Source: Acetobacteraceae bacterium
Lineage (GTDB): Bacteria > Pseudomonadota > Alphaproteobacteria > Acetobacterales > Acetobacteraceae
NCBI GenBank assembly: GCA_947475245.1
Contig: CANJLW010000011.1
Coordinates: 1 to 64,000, forward strand
Reading direction: 5' to 3'
Length of the DNA: 64,000 bases
Both the position numbers and the translations under genes were made by a program. The first letter of the stretch is position 1. Each line of letters opens with the position of its first letter. Of this stretch, positions 35,581 to 44,836 are shown in pieces. The notes under the pieces were generated by a model. The model saw only the letters and a list, made by a program, of their open reading frames with translations, was not told the origin of the DNA and did not search any database.

Positions 35581-37344
35581 ATGACCGATCCGATCACGGC
35601 GGAGCTGTTCCGCAACGCAATCTCGGCCGTCGGCGACGAGATGGTGCTGACCATCTATCGCACCGCATACTCCGGCGTGCTGAAGAACATCATGGACTAC
35701 AGCGCCGCCCTCTGCGACGCCGACGGGCGCCTGGTTGCCCAAGGCCTGTCGCTGCCGGGGCACTTGTGTTCCATCCCCATCTCGCTGCAAGCCGTGCTGG
35801 CCACGTTCGGGGACGATGTGCACGAGGGCGACATCTTCATCAACAACGACCCTTACGACGGCGGCATGCATCTGCCGGACATCTTCATCTTCAAACCGCT
35901 GTTCGCGAACGGACGCGTGATCGCCTATGCCGCGACGATCTGCCACCACACAGACGTCGGCGGGCGGGTTCCGGGATCGAACGCGTCCGACAGTACCGAG
36001 ATCTACGCCGAAGGCCTGCGCATTCCGCCGCTGAAACTGTATGAGGCCGGCAAGCCGAACGCGACGCTGTTTCGTATGATCGAACGAAACGTCCGCCTGC
36101 CCGGACGCGTGTTCGGCGACATCCGCTCCCAACTCGCGGCCTGCGAGATCGCGGCGCGCGGCATGACCGATCTCGTCGCCCGTTACTCCGACGACGGCGT
36201 GCGCGCGCTGATGATCGAGACGATGGACTATTCCGAACGCATCACGCGCCATTGCCTGTCGGAACTGCCGGACGGCGAGGCAACCTTCACCGATTGGATC
36301 GATGACGATCAGATCGATGTCGGCGTGCCCATCAAGCTCGTCTGCACCATCCGCAAACGCGGCGATACGATGGAGGTCGACTGGACCGGCAGCGCGCCGC
36401 AGGTCAAGGGCGCGATCAACAATACGCTCAGCTACACGCAGGCCATGAGCTTCACGGCGGTCAAGTCGGTGCTGTCGGTCAACATGCCGAACAACGACGG
36501 CGTGTTCCGCCCGATCAAGGTCATCGCGCCGTCGGGCACGATCGTCAACGGCAAGCTGCCCGCCGCCTGCGCCGCGCGCGGACTGACCGGATTTCGCGGT
36601 GTCGACTGCGCATTCGGCGCCCTCGCTCGGCTTTACCCCGACCGCGTCTTCGCCGCCTCCGACGGCGGCAATACCGGGCTGACGGTGGGCGGCTACGACA
36701 AGGACCTGAAGCCGTTCATCTATGTCGATTTCATCTCCGGCGCATGGGGCGGGCGCCCCTGGGCCGATGGGTTGGACGGCAATACCTGCATGTTCGCGAA
36801 TATGGCGAGCTTCTCGGTCGAAGTGATCGAAGCGGAAAATCCGCTGGAAGTGCTGGATTACGAGTTCGTGCCCGACACCGGCGGGGCCGGTCGCTTCCGC
36901 GGCGGGATGGCCCAGCGCAAAACCTGGCGCATGCTGGCCGACGAGGGGATATTGCAGGTGCGGGCCGATCGGCAGACGCACCGACCCTATGGGTTGCAAG
37001 GCGGCGGGCCGGGCATGCCGGGGCTGAACGTGCTCGACCCCGGCTTGACAACCGAGGAGACATTGCACGCGAAGCTGACCATGACCCTGCGCAAGGGTCA
37101 GGTGTTTCGCCACGAATTGCCGGGCGCGGGCGGCTGGGGGCCGGCGCTGGATCGCGACCCGACCGCCGTCGCGCGCGATCTGCGCGACGGGCTGGTCAGC
37201 ATCGCCGGCGCGGCGCGCGATTACGGCGTCGTGGCGGCGGGCGATCCTCCCGTCGTCGATATCCCCGCCACCGAGGCACTGCGCGCGCATTTGCGCCAGA
37301 CACGCGCGCCGTTGCCCGACGTCGCGTGGCAGGCGGCGGAGTAG
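35581..37344 (+). CDS. hyuB: Hydantoinase B/oxoprolinase beta subunit
   Basis: 587-residue HyuB subunit of an ATP-dependent lactam- or hydantoin-opening enzyme (N-methylhydantoinase, 5-oxoprolinase, or the related acetone carboxylase). It starts MTDPITAELFRNA at the ATG at 35581, with GAGG nearby. SLPGHLCSIP, NDPYDGGMHLPDIF and HHTDVGGRVPGSNA are hallmarks. The partner HyuA is encoded at 44.8-46.9 kb on the other strand. A compact operon is the norm for these genes, so the split is unusual. Confidence 0.92.
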   Translation: MTDPITAELFRNAISAVGDEMVLTIYRTAYSGVLKNIMDYSAALCDADGRLVAQGLSLPGHLCSIPISLQAVLATFGDDVHEGDIFINNDPYDGGMHLPDIFIFKPLFANGRVIAYAATICHHTDVGGRVPGSNASDSTEIYAEGLRIPPLKLYEAGKPNATLFRMIERNVRLPGRVFGDIRSQLAACEIAARGMTDLVARYSDDGVRALMIETMDYSERITRHCLSELPDGEATFTDWIDDDQIDVGVPIKLVCTIRKRGDTMEVDWTGSAPQVKGAINNTLSYTQAMSFTAVKSVLSVNMPNNDGVFRPIKVIAPSGTIVNGKLPAACAARGLTGFRGVDCAFGALARLYPDRVFAASDGGNTGLTVGGYDKDLKPFIYVDFISGAWGGRPWADGLDGNTCMFANMASFSVEVIEAENPLEVLDYEFVPDTGGAGRFRGGMAQRKTWRMLADEGILQVRADRQTHRPYGLQGGGPGMPGLNVLDPGLTTEETLHAKLTMTLRKGQVFRHELPGAGGWGPALDRDPTAVARDLRDGLVSIAGAARDYGVVAAGDPPVVDIPATEALRAHLRQTRAPLPDVAWQAAE

Positions 37345-37359
37345 CGACTACACCCGCGG

Positions 37360-38382
37360 CTACACCCCTTGGCGCACGCGCGGGAAGACTTCGGCGGCCA
37401 GCATCTCGATGGTTTCAATCGCCAGACTCTCGGGCATGCCGGCCCATTCCGTGCTCATGACCAAGTGGTTGACGCCCAGGCGGCGGCGGATCGACAGGAT
37501 CTGTTCGGCGACCTCGTCCGGTGAGCCGATGATGAAGCGATCGTTCATCAGCGCCTCGAACGACTGACCCAGCCCGCCGTCGTCTTCCGGCATATCCTGG
37601 CCCCATGCGTGATAGGCCGCGTATTTCGCACCCAGATAGGGGGCGCAGAGGCGGATTGCCTCGGCGCGGGTCTTCGCGACGAAGACCTCTCGCCGCATCG
37701 GCAGTTCGGCCGGGAACGGCTTGCCGGCGGCATCGAGCGCGCGCTTGTAGATGTCCATCTGCCGCTGCAACGCGGCGATTTCCACCGCCGGGCCGATGTA
37801 CCAGCAATCGCCCAGCCGAGCGGCGCGTTCGATGGCGGGATCGGCGTTGGCGCCGACCCAGATCGGCGGATGCGGGGTCTGTAACGGCTTGGGCAGGCAC
37901 GATGCGTCGTCGAGTTCGAAGTACTTCGTCTTCATGCGGACCTTTTCTTCGGTCCACAGACGCTTGATCGCGACCAGATTGGCTTCGAAGCGGCTGACGC
38001 GTTGGGCGCGCGGCACGCCGAAAGCCTTGAATTCCACATCGCGATAGCCGAGTCCGACGCCGAGGATGATTTTACCGCCGGTGATGATATCGAGCGTCGC
38101 GAACTCCTCGGCGACATGCAGCGGCGACATCAGCGGCAGCAGCAGCACGCCGGCGTTCAGCCGCATGCCCGGTGCCTCCGCCGCGAAGCGGGCCAGCATC
38201 GGCACGAGTTGCAGCGCCTGGAAGGGATGGGCGCTGTAATGCGCGGTCTTGGTGACGGAGTCGAAGCCCAGGCGACTTGCGAGACGAACGAAGGCCAGGG
38301 TTTCCTGAAAGCGGCGGTAGATGTCCTCTCCGGCTTCCGCCTGCCCTCGGACAACGAGTCCGAACTGGAAATTTTCGCTCAT
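37360..38382 (-). CDS. Luciferase-like flavin monooxygenase (LLM class)
   Basis: 340-residue TIM-barrel protein starting MSENFQFGLVVR at the ATG at 38380-38382. AERAAEFATLDIITGGKIILGVGLGY-like sequence (VAEEFATLDIITGGKIILGVG) is the core LLM motif, and ANADPAIERAARLGDCW follows. Such enzymes use FMN or F420 to oxidise or cleave organic substrates. Which cofactor is used here is not decided by the sequence. It converges on hyuB. Confidence 0.87.
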   Translation of the reverse strand: MSENFQFGLVVRGQAEAGEDIYRRFQETLAFVRLASRLGFDSVTKTAHYSAHPFQALQLVPMLARFAAEAPGMRLNAGVLLLPLMSPLHVAEEFATLDIITGGKIILGVGLGYRDVEFKAFGVPRAQRVSRFEANLVAIKRLWTEEKVRMKTKYFELDDASCLPKPLQTPHPPIWVGANADPAIERAARLGDCWYIGPAVEIAALQRQMDIYKRALDAAGKPFPAELPMRREVFVAKTRAEAIRLCAPYLGAKYAAYHAWGQDMPEDDGGLGQSFEALMNDRFIIGSPDEVAEQILSIRRRLGVNHLVMSTEWAGMPESLAIETIEMLAAEVFPRVRQGV

Positions 38383-38501
38383 GATCCGGCCTTTCACCAT
38401 CGTTCGGCGGGACATGACGGCAGCGAACGGCCGAGGTCAACATCCCCCGGGGTCGGACGATCACCGAGAGGTCGATACATGATGATCATGACCACGCCGG
38501 G

Positions 38502-38678
38502 TTATGTGTTCTTTTTGGCCGCTGCCTCCGCCGCGCCAGCCGCGAGACGTTCGGCGTCGAGATTCCGCAGGGCCGCGTAGATAGCCTGTGTCTGCGCACT
38601 GCTTGAAAGTAGGAACCATTCTTCATCGCGGAATTTACTTCGCGCGATCTTATAGGCGCACTGAAAATCGTCCGACAT
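38502..38678 (-). CDS. Small hypothetical protein (58 residues)
   Basis: A short open frame from ATG 38676-38678 to TAA 38502-38504, below the usual gene-calling length. It begins MSDDFQCAYKIARSKFRDEE and ends with an alanine-rich helix and KKNT. A reasonable ribosome site (AAAGGTG) precedes the ATG. It lies between the TauD-like and LLM genes on the same strand, in a gap of almost 400 bases that otherwise has no gene. No family recognised; expression is inferred only. Confidence 0.5.
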   Translation of the reverse strand: MSDDFQCAYKIARSKFRDEEWFLLSSSAQTQAIYAALRNLDAERLAAGAAEAAAKKNT

Positions 38679-38781
38679 CAGTCACCTTTCGTCAGTGACC
38701 CCGATAGTCCCCTGCGCAGAATTATAGCGCAAGCCGACCGATCCGAGTCAATGACGAAATCGGGGACGAAATCGGGGACGA

Positions 38782-39618
38782 TCAGCCCGCGCGATAGAAC
38801 GGTCGATCGCCCTTGACGGTAACGCGGAAGCCGGATCGCACCTGCGGATAATAGTCCCACATCGCGATGTGCTGGACGCAGCGATTATCCCAGAACGCAA
38901 CACTGTTCGGCTGCCATTGGAAGCGCACCTGCCAATGCGGACGGCCGCAATGCTCGTAGAGGAAATTCAGGATCGCGGTGCTTTCGGCCTCCGGCATATC
39001 CTTCAAGCCGACGGTGAAGACGGGATTGACGAAAATCGCCTGCCGTCCCGTCACCGGATGCGTCCGGATCACCGGGTGTTCGGCGCGCGGAAACACCTTA
39101 TCGGTTTTGTGACCGTAAAGGTTATTGGTGCGGGTATAATTCGGCGCGCCGTCATGGATCGCCGTCAGCCCGGACAAAAACGTCTTCATCGGCGCCGACA
39201 GCGCGTCATAGGCCGCATACATCGACGCAAAAATCGTATCCCCGCCGCTCGGCGGGATGGTCTTCAGGTTCAGGATCGACCCCATCGGCGGTTCGGGATC
39301 GCATGACACGTCGGAGTGCCAACGCTCCCCGGCGATCCGCTTGGAGTTCGCGTCGGCGTGGATCGGCAGGATTTCCGGATGCCCGTCCGGGGCCTTCGTA
39401 TTGGGATGGATCGCCAGTTCGCCGAACAAGCGGCCGAACGCCTTGTGCTGATCCAGCGTCAGGTCCTGATCGCGGAAAAACAGCACGGAATGCGCCATCA
39501 GCGCGTCGTGCACTTCCTGGAACTGCTGATTGCCGAGCGGTCGGGAAAGATCGACGCCGGAAATTTCCGCGCCGATTGTCGGTGTGCTGGGCTTTACCGT
39601 GATGGTCTCATAGGACAT
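38782..39618 (-). CDS. TauD/TfdA-family Fe(II)/2-oxoglutarate dioxygenase
   Basis: 278-residue dioxygenase. The iron triad is the H-x-D of WHSDVS plus the distal His in CVQHIAMWDYY, and the 2-oxoglutarate arginine is in VRSGFRVTV. GAEISGVDLSRPL at the N-terminus is the family signature. These enzymes hydroxylate taurine, alkylsulfonates or chlorophenoxy acids. No sulfonate ABC transporter lies near, so taurine itself is not assured. The small 58-residue frame lies downstream on the same strand. Confidence 0.9.
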   Translation of the reverse strand: MSYETITVKPSTPTIGAEISGVDLSRPLGNQQFQEVHDALMAHSVLFFRDQDLTLDQHKAFGRLFGELAIHPNTKAPDGHPEILPIHADANSKRIAGERWHSDVSCDPEPPMGSILNLKTIPPSGGDTIFASMYAAYDALSAPMKTFLSGLTAIHDGAPNYTRTNNLYGHKTDKVFPRAEHPVIRTHPVTGRQAIFVNPVFTVGLKDMPEAESTAILNFLYEHCGRPHWQVRFQWQPNSVAFWDNRCVQHIAMWDYYPQVRSGFRVTVKGDRPFYRAG

Positions 39619-39680
39619 GGGTCGCCTCCTGCTTTTATCGTGCGGGAACGATGCCTCGGCGCGCGGCAGTTGGCAAACGT

Positions 39681-40730
39681 TCAGACGATGCGCAGCGTCT
39701 CCGCCATGGCACGCCAGGATCGGGCGGCGTCGGCCGGCGGCCCTGGCGTAATCCCGCCATCGCGCAGCACCGCCAGGGCGTGCGCGAGATCGATCGCGTT
39801 CGGGTCACAGAACAGCACGCCGGGTTGGTCCGCGAGTTGTTCCTCCAACCCGCCCACGCGGGTCGCGATCACGACCCGACCGGCGGCAAGCGCGGCGGCC
39901 GCGACGCCGCTTTGGCTCGCTTCGGTATAGGGCAGCACGATCGCGTCGGACCATGTCAACAGATCGCCGATTTCGGCTTCATCGACCCACCGGTTCTCGA
40001 CGGCAACGCCGGGGATTTGGCGCAAGGCATCAAGTTCCGCGCTCTCCGGCCCGGAACCGACGACCCGCACCGCGAGTTGGCCCGCGAGCACCGGGAGAGC
40101 CAGTGCCTCTGCCAGCAGATCGATCCCTTTGTAGGGCAGCAGCCGACCGAAAAACAGCAGCCGAACCGGGCCTGGGTGCGGTTGCGGCGGCGGGACGGCA
40201 AAATCCATCGGGGGGTGCGTGGCGACGATCACCGACAAGCGGCTCAGCGCTTGTTCGGTCAGGCGACGCGCGACATGGCTGCTAAGGGCGACCAGGCGGT
40301 CGGCCCGTCGGCACAGCATGCGTTGCAGCGGCATCAGAAACGGCATCCCATCGCCGGGATGGGAGTCGGCGTCGTGCACGATCACGAGCAGGCGCGTCCC
40401 CAACAGACGCAAGGCCAGCAGCATGACCGCATCGAGCGGCCCCGGCGCGGCGCAAACCGCCAAGGCAGGCCGGTTGCGACGCAGGCGAAGGACCAGACCC
40501 AGCGCCATGAATGGGCCGCCGAGCAGACGGGCAAGGAAGCCGAGATGGTTGCGATAGGTCGAAATCGGCAATTCGCAGGTTGGCTTGTGCGCGCCTGCCA
40601 TGATCTCCGCCTGCCGCGACAGCGACAGCGTGACCGTCGTATCCGGCAAGGCGCGAAAACCGTCGGCCAGTCTGGCGGCGAAACGCGGGTGCCCGCCGAA
40701 CCGCCCCCAGTGCCAGACCAGAACATGCAC
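39681..40730 (-). CDS. Family 4 glycosyltransferase
   Basis: 349 residues with two Rossmann-like halves. The N-terminus (WHWGRFGGHPRFAARLADG) and VRLLFFGRLLPYKGIDLLAEAL, then VVGSGPE and the ExxxxG-like segment around PYTEASQSGVAAAALAAGRVVIATRVGG mark GT4. It probably adds a sugar from a nucleotide donor to an envelope glycan. It begins 6 bases after the L,D-transpeptidase-like gene in a unit with ribA. Acceptor unknown. Confidence 0.87.
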   Translation of the reverse strand: MHVLVWHWGRFGGHPRFAARLADGFRALPDTTVTLSLSRQAEIMAGAHKPTCELPISTYRNHLGFLARLLGGPFMALGLVLRLRRNRPALAVCAAPGPLDAVMLLALRLLGTRLLVIVHDADSHPGDGMPFLMPLQRMLCRRADRLVALSSHVARRLTEQALSRLSVIVATHPPMDFAVPPPQPHPGPVRLLFFGRLLPYKGIDLLAEALALPVLAGQLAVRVVGSGPESAELDALRQIPGVAVENRWVDEAEIGDLLTWSDAIVLPYTEASQSGVAAAALAAGRVVIATRVGGLEEQLADQPGVLFCDPNAIDLAHALAVLRDGGITPGPPADAARSWRAMAETLRIV

Positions 40731-40736
40731 CGGTCG

Positions 40737-41231
40737 TCAGCCGCCCAGGACCAGGAACTCGGTCACTCCGAACGACAGCAGGCGACGCAGATCGCCGATC
40801 CCCAGGGCAATGCAGCCTTCGGTGGGGGCCAGATCGGGGCGCGCGACATGCAGGAAAATCGCCGATCCGCGCCCACGCTCCACCGGTTGATCGTTCCAGC
40901 CGAGAACGCCGACGATATCGTAGAGCGCGTCGTCGCGCCACAGGACTTCATGCCGACCGTCGAACGGGGCGCGGACCAGGCGGTTGTACTGGCGATGGCC
41001 GGACTCGTCGCACCACACTTCGTTCGGCGCCAGCGGCTCGACCGGGACGGCGCAGACCGGGCGAGGCTGTCGGTCGGCGCGGAACAATACCTTGCGCAGC
41101 GGCAGGATGCCGGCCGGCGTCGACTCATCGCCTTCCATTTTGTGCTGACGCACGCCCGCCTTGCCCAGGGCGGCGCGGAAGATTTCGCCGCGTACTTTAA
41201 CCAGCCCCTCCGGATGCACCTCGGCGCGCAT
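40737..41231 (-). CDS. L,D-transpeptidase (YkuD-domain) protein without signal peptide
   Basis: 164 residues that are nearly all YkuD catalytic domain. The catalytic region is IFLHVARPDLAPTEGCIALG, with the His about 13 residues before the nucleophilic Cys. The family makes 3-3 cross-links or attaches proteins to murein in the periplasm. No signal peptide or anchor is visible, so either the start is misjudged or the protein works in the cytoplasm. It overlaps nothing and sits 2 bases from ribA. Confidence 0.8.
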   Translation of the reverse strand: MRAEVHPEGLVKVRGEIFRAALGKAGVRQHKMEGDESTPAGILPLRKVLFRADRQPRPVCAVPVEPLAPNEVWCDESGHRQYNRLVRAPFDGRHEVLWRDDALYDIVGVLGWNDQPVERGRGSAIFLHVARPDLAPTEGCIALGIGDLRRLLSFGVTEFLVLGG

Positions 41232-41233
41232 GG

Positions 41234-42367
41234 CTAGTCCAGCATGTGACCAAAGCGCACGGCCTTGGTCGCCAGATATTCCTCGTTCACCGCGTTGGCG
41301 GCGAAGGCATGCGCTTCCCGGCCCACGACTTCGATCCCGCAGGCGGCAAGGCCGGCCAGCTTATCGGGGTTATTGGTCAGCAGGCGGACGCGCTTAATGC
41401 CCAGTTCGCCCAGCATGGCGGCACCGACCAGGAAGTTACGCTCGTCCGCGCCCCAGCCCAGGACGCGATTGGCGTCGAGCGTGTCGAGGCCCCAATCCTG
41501 CAACGTATAGGCGCGCAGCTTGTTCACCAGCCCGATCCCGCGCCCTTCCTGCGCGAGGTAGAGCACGATGCCGGAGCCGTTTTCCGCCATCTGACGGATC
41601 GCGCCGCGCAACTGCTCTCCGCAATCGCAGCGCATGGAGCCCAGCAGATCGCCGGTGAAGCATTCGGAGTGGATGCGCACCAGGGCGGCATCGGCCTTGC
41701 GCGGATCGCCGATGACGATGGCCAGATGTTCCAACCCGGCGCCGTCGGAGCGAAAGGCGATCACCTGGGCATCCGCCGCGTCGGCCAGCGGCACGGGCGC
41801 GGCGGCGATCTGGCGCAGGCCGGCGGCCTCCGCGATCGGGTAATCCGCGAGGTCGCGGGCCGCGACGGCGATCAGGCCGCGCCTGGCGATCTCCGCGGCG
41901 CTGTCGGGACGGGCACGGACGGCGAGCACGGCGGGCAGCAGGCGCACGATCTTGGCGAGGTTCAGCGCCTGCAATCCCAGCGTGGGCGCGGCTTCGGCGG
42001 TCAGCGGTTCCACGATATCGGGCTGCGGGGCGGTCGGATCGATCATGCCCAGCACGGTGACGGGTTGCAGCACGGCCGGCGGCAGCCGGATGGCGACGCA
42101 ATCGACCGACAGATCGACGGGCTGACGCAGCACGGCGGAAGCGCGGATCGGCGCGATCAGCAGACAGACCTCTCCGACACCGAGGGCGGCGAGTTCGGCC
42201 ATCGTGTCGGGTCCGGCGGTTTCGGCGGCCAGCAGGATCAACGGTTCGTCGCCGTCGAGCAGGACCGGCACGCCGCGACGCAGGTCCGACGCCGCGCGAT
42301 GGATATGGCGCAGGCGGGCACGGACGGCATTGGCATCTTCGTTCAACGGCGGGTGTGCGGGCGACAT
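41234..42367 (-). CDS. ribA: GTP cyclohydrolase II (riboflavin biosynthesis) with degenerate N-terminal domain
   Basis: 377-residue protein. The C-terminal half holds the RibA domain, with zinc ligands in HSECFTGDLLGSMRCDCGEQL in part, the catalytic LYLAQEGRGIGLVNK stretch and DERNFLVGAAML. It converts GTP to 2,5-diamino-6-ribosylamino-pyrimidinone phosphate plus formate. The N-terminal half (1-175) takes the place of RibB but lacks the RibB acidic motif and looks degenerate. It leads the ribA, transpeptidase and glycosyltransferase unit and diverges from the OmpR-type regulator. Confidence 0.92.
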   Translation of the reverse strand: MSPAHPPLNEDANAVRARLRHIHRAASDLRRGVPVLLDGDEPLILLAAETAGPDTMAELAALGVGEVCLLIAPIRASAVLRQPVDLSVDCVAIRLPPAVLQPVTVLGMIDPTAPQPDIVEPLTAEAAPTLGLQALNLAKIVRLLPAVLAVRARPDSAAEIARRGLIAVAARDLADYPIAEAAGLRQIAAAPVPLADAADAQVIAFRSDGAGLEHLAIVIGDPRKADAALVRIHSECFTGDLLGSMRCDCGEQLRGAIRQMAENGSGIVLYLAQEGRGIGLVNKLRAYTLQDWGLDTLDANRVLGWGADERNFLVGAAMLGELGIKRVRLLTNNPDKLAGLAACGIEVVGREAHAFAANAVNEEYLATKAVRFGHMLD

Positions 42368-42522
42368 TCAAACCTGGCTGGATTACGGTTGCTGTACCAT
42401 CGATAATGGGGGCGGTCGAAAATGGGAACAATCCCGACCGTCTTTTTGTCACGATTTCCCGGTCACATGATCGCGCCGAACGCTTCACCGCGCGCGAGGC
42501 CGCACAGAAGAAGGTTGCGAAC

Positions 42523-43266
42523 ATGACGGCGGAACGATCGGTCCTGATCGCGAACGGCGATCCGGGGCTGCGCGATATCCTGGCGGAGCAGTTGACCGTC
42601 GCCGGGGAATTCGCCGTCGTCCAGACCGACACGGTGGGCGGGGCGGAGCGACTGTTGAGCGGCGGTGAGGCGCGGTTCGACGCGGCGATCCTCGACTCCG
42701 ACCTGCCGGACGGCGATGCCTGGGCACTGTGCCTTCGGCTGCGCGACGCGGGTCGCCGCCTGCCGATCCTGATGCTGACCGGCGGCGGCGCGACACAGGG
42801 CGTCGACGGTGTCGATACCATCGCAAAGCCGTTCCGGCTGGCCGATCTGCTGGGGCGCTTGCGCGAACGGCTGCGCGGCTTTGACGGATCGGCGGAGGCG
42901 ATATTTCGCATCGGTCCATACGAGTGTCACCCGGGCGCCAAATGTCTGATCGACCCGGCGCGCGACAGGCGGGTGCGGCTGACCGAAAAAGAGGTCGCGA
43001 TCCTGGTGCATCTGCGCAACGCCGGTACCGAGGCGGTGACGCGCCAGGTGTTGTTGAACGAAGTCTGGGGCTACAACGCCGGTGTCACCACGCACACGCT
43101 GGAAACCCACATCTACCGGCTGCGCCGCAAGATCGAGCCTGACCCGACGCGCGCCTGCCTGCTGTTGACGGAAGGCGGCGGATATCGCCTCGATCCGATC
43201 GGGAGCCTCGAAGCCTTGGGTCCGGGTGCCGATCAGACGGCCAATTCGACACAAACCGGAACGTGA
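42523..43266 (+). CDS. OmpR-family response regulator
   Basis: 247 residues from ATG 42523. The receiver domain (about 1-120) has the phosphoacceptor Asp in AILDSDLPDG and the conserved Lys in IAKPFR; LMLTGG supplies the Thr. The C-terminal winged helix (about 130-230) reads VRLTEKEVAILVHLRNAG then HTLETHIYRLRRKIE. No histidine kinase gene adjoins, so it is an orphan regulator. The 3' end overlaps xthA by 34 bases on the opposite strand. Confidence 0.9.
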   Translation: MTAERSVLIANGDPGLRDILAEQLTVAGEFAVVQTDTVGGAERLLSGGEARFDAAILDSDLPDGDAWALCLRLRDAGRRLPILMLTGGGATQGVDGVDTIAKPFRLADLLGRLRERLRGFDGSAEAIFRIGPYECHPGAKCLIDPARDRRVRLTEKEVAILVHLRNAGTEAVTRQVLLNEVWGYNAGVTTHTLETHIYRLRRKIEPDPTRACLLLTEGGGYRLDPIGSLEALGPGADQTANSTQTGT

Positions 43267-44039
43267 TCCGACCCGCGTTCCCAATCGCGCGCATCCGTCA
43301 GCACGGTGTGGGAGCGTAGCGCCGGCTTCAGGTCGGGCGTGACCCAGATATGATCCAGCCGCCGACCGCGATTGGCGACCCGCCAGTCGCGATTGCGATA
43401 CGACCACCACGTATAGAGTTTTTCCTCGGCCGGCACGAAATGGCGCAGCGCGTCGACGAACCCGGCGCCCATCCAGGCGTTCAGCCCTTCGGTTTCGGGC
43501 GGCGTGTGGCTGACGACATCGAGCAGTTGCTTATGGCTCCAGACATCGTGCTCCTGCGGCGCGATGTTCAGATCGCCCACGATCACGGCCCGGTTCAGGC
43601 CGGCGCGGGCGTCGAACCAGGCCCGGGTTTCGGCGATGAAATCCAGCTTGTGACCGTATTTCGGGTTCTGTTCGCGGTCGGGCACGTCACCGCCGGCAGG
43701 GACGTAGAAATTATGCACCTCGATCGGGCCGGACGCTGTTTCGACCAGCGCGGCGATATGGCGACAATCGCCCTTGCCGCACCAATCCGGCGCGATGTCG
43801 TGCGCGGTCAACGGGCGGCGCGACAGGATCGCGACGCCGTTATAGCCTTTCATGCCGCGGAACACGTAGTGCGGATAGCCCAGCGCCGCCGGGGCATCGT
43901 GCGGGAAAAGCGGGTCGGGGACCTTGGTTTCCTGCAGACAGATCACGTCGGGATCGAGCGCCCCGACGAGGTCCTTGAGCAACCCCAGCCGCAGTCGCAG
44001 GGAGTTGATATTCCAGGTCGCGATCCGCAGCGCGGTCAT
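43233..44039 (-). CDS. xthA: Exodeoxyribonuclease III
   Basis: 268-residue AP endonuclease/3'-5' exonuclease for base excision repair. The fold signs are ATWNINSLRLRL, CLQETKVPD, NFYVPAGGDVPD, the catalytic GDLNIAPQEHDVW and the C-terminal GRRLDHIWVTPDL and SDHVPVCVEL. Active-site Asn/Glu/Asp/His residues are present. It starts directly at the stop of the upstream FAH-family gene (TGATG junction), so the two are co-transcribed. Confidence 0.93.
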   Translation of the reverse strand: MTALRIATWNINSLRLRLGLLKDLVGALDPDVICLQETKVPDPLFPHDAPAALGYPHYVFRGMKGYNGVAILSRRPLTAHDIAPDWCGKGDCRHIAALVETASGPIEVHNFYVPAGGDVPDREQNPKYGHKLDFIAETRAWFDARAGLNRAVIVGDLNIAPQEHDVWSHKQLLDVVSHTPPETEGLNAWMGAGFVDALRHFVPAEEKLYTWWSYRNRDWRVANRGRRLDHIWVTPDLKPALRSHTVLTDARDWERGSDHVPVCVELAV

Positions 44040-44725
44040 CAGACGATACGCGTCCGCACCGTGCCGACACCCTCCACAACGCCTTCCAGCAGATCGCCGC
44101 GTTCCACCGCCGCGACGTTTTCCGGCGTGCCCGTGTAGATGAGATCGCCGGGCGCCAGGGTGACGAGACCGGACAGGTAGGCGATGGTTTCCTGCACGTT
44201 CCAGATCATCTTCGACAGGTCGGAGGTCTGGCGAACCTTGCCGTTCACCTTAAGCTCGATCAGACCCTTGCCGGGATCGGGCAGTTGGTCGGCGCGGACC
44301 ATCAGGCCGATGGGGGCCGAGAAGTCGAAGCCTTTGCCCATGTCCCAGGGCTTGCCTTCCTTCTTCGCGGCATTTTGTAGGTCGCGCCGGGTCATATCGA
44401 GACCGGCGGCATAGCCCCAGACGTGCTTCAAGGCGTCGGTCTCGGCGATGTTCGCCCCGCCCACGCCGATCGCGACGACCAGTTCCATCTCGTGGTGAAG
44501 CTGCTTGCTTTGCGGCGGGTACGGCATGTCGGCGTCGTTCAACAGCAGGGCGTCGGCGGGTTTCATGAAGAAAAACGGCGGCTCCCGATCCGGATCGCTG
44601 CCCATTTCACGCGCGTGTTCGGCATAGTTACGTCCGACGCAGAACACGCGGCGAACCGGGAACGCGCCGCCTCCGGCAACGGGAACCGAGACGATCGCGG
44701 GCGGCGGGATGACGTAATCGGCCAT
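44039..44725 (-). CDS. Fumarylacetoacetate hydrolase family protein
   Basis: 228-residue FAH-fold enzyme that hydrolyses C-C bonds in acylpyruvates. Metal ligands are visible in HHEMELVVAIG and GLDMTRRDLQ, and KGFDFSAPIG and the C-terminal TGTPENVAAVERGD are family marks. The short length and motif order resemble fumarylpyruvate/acylpyruvate hydrolases (gentisate pathway) rather than the 420-residue tyrosine-pathway enzyme. No gentisate dioxygenase gene lies in the window. Confidence 0.87.
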   Translation of the reverse strand: MADYVIPPPAIVSVPVAGGGAFPVRRVFCVGRNYAEHAREMGSDPDREPPFFFMKPADALLLNDADMPYPPQSKQLHHEMELVVAIGVGGANIAETDALKHVWGYAAGLDMTRRDLQNAAKKEGKPWDMGKGFDFSAPIGLMVRADQLPDPGKGLIELKVNGKVRQTSDLSKMIWNVQETIAYLSGLVTLAPGDLIYTGTPENVAAVERGDLLEGVVEGVGTVRTRIV

Positions 44726-44836
44726 GGGGCTTCCTGTGAAAGCAAAAAAGGTTGAGCGAAGACACGTGAACGCATGCCAATAAACAGCGGTTCGCCGCGG
44801 TGCAAGGCGGCGATCGGATGGGCTGTTCGGCCAATT

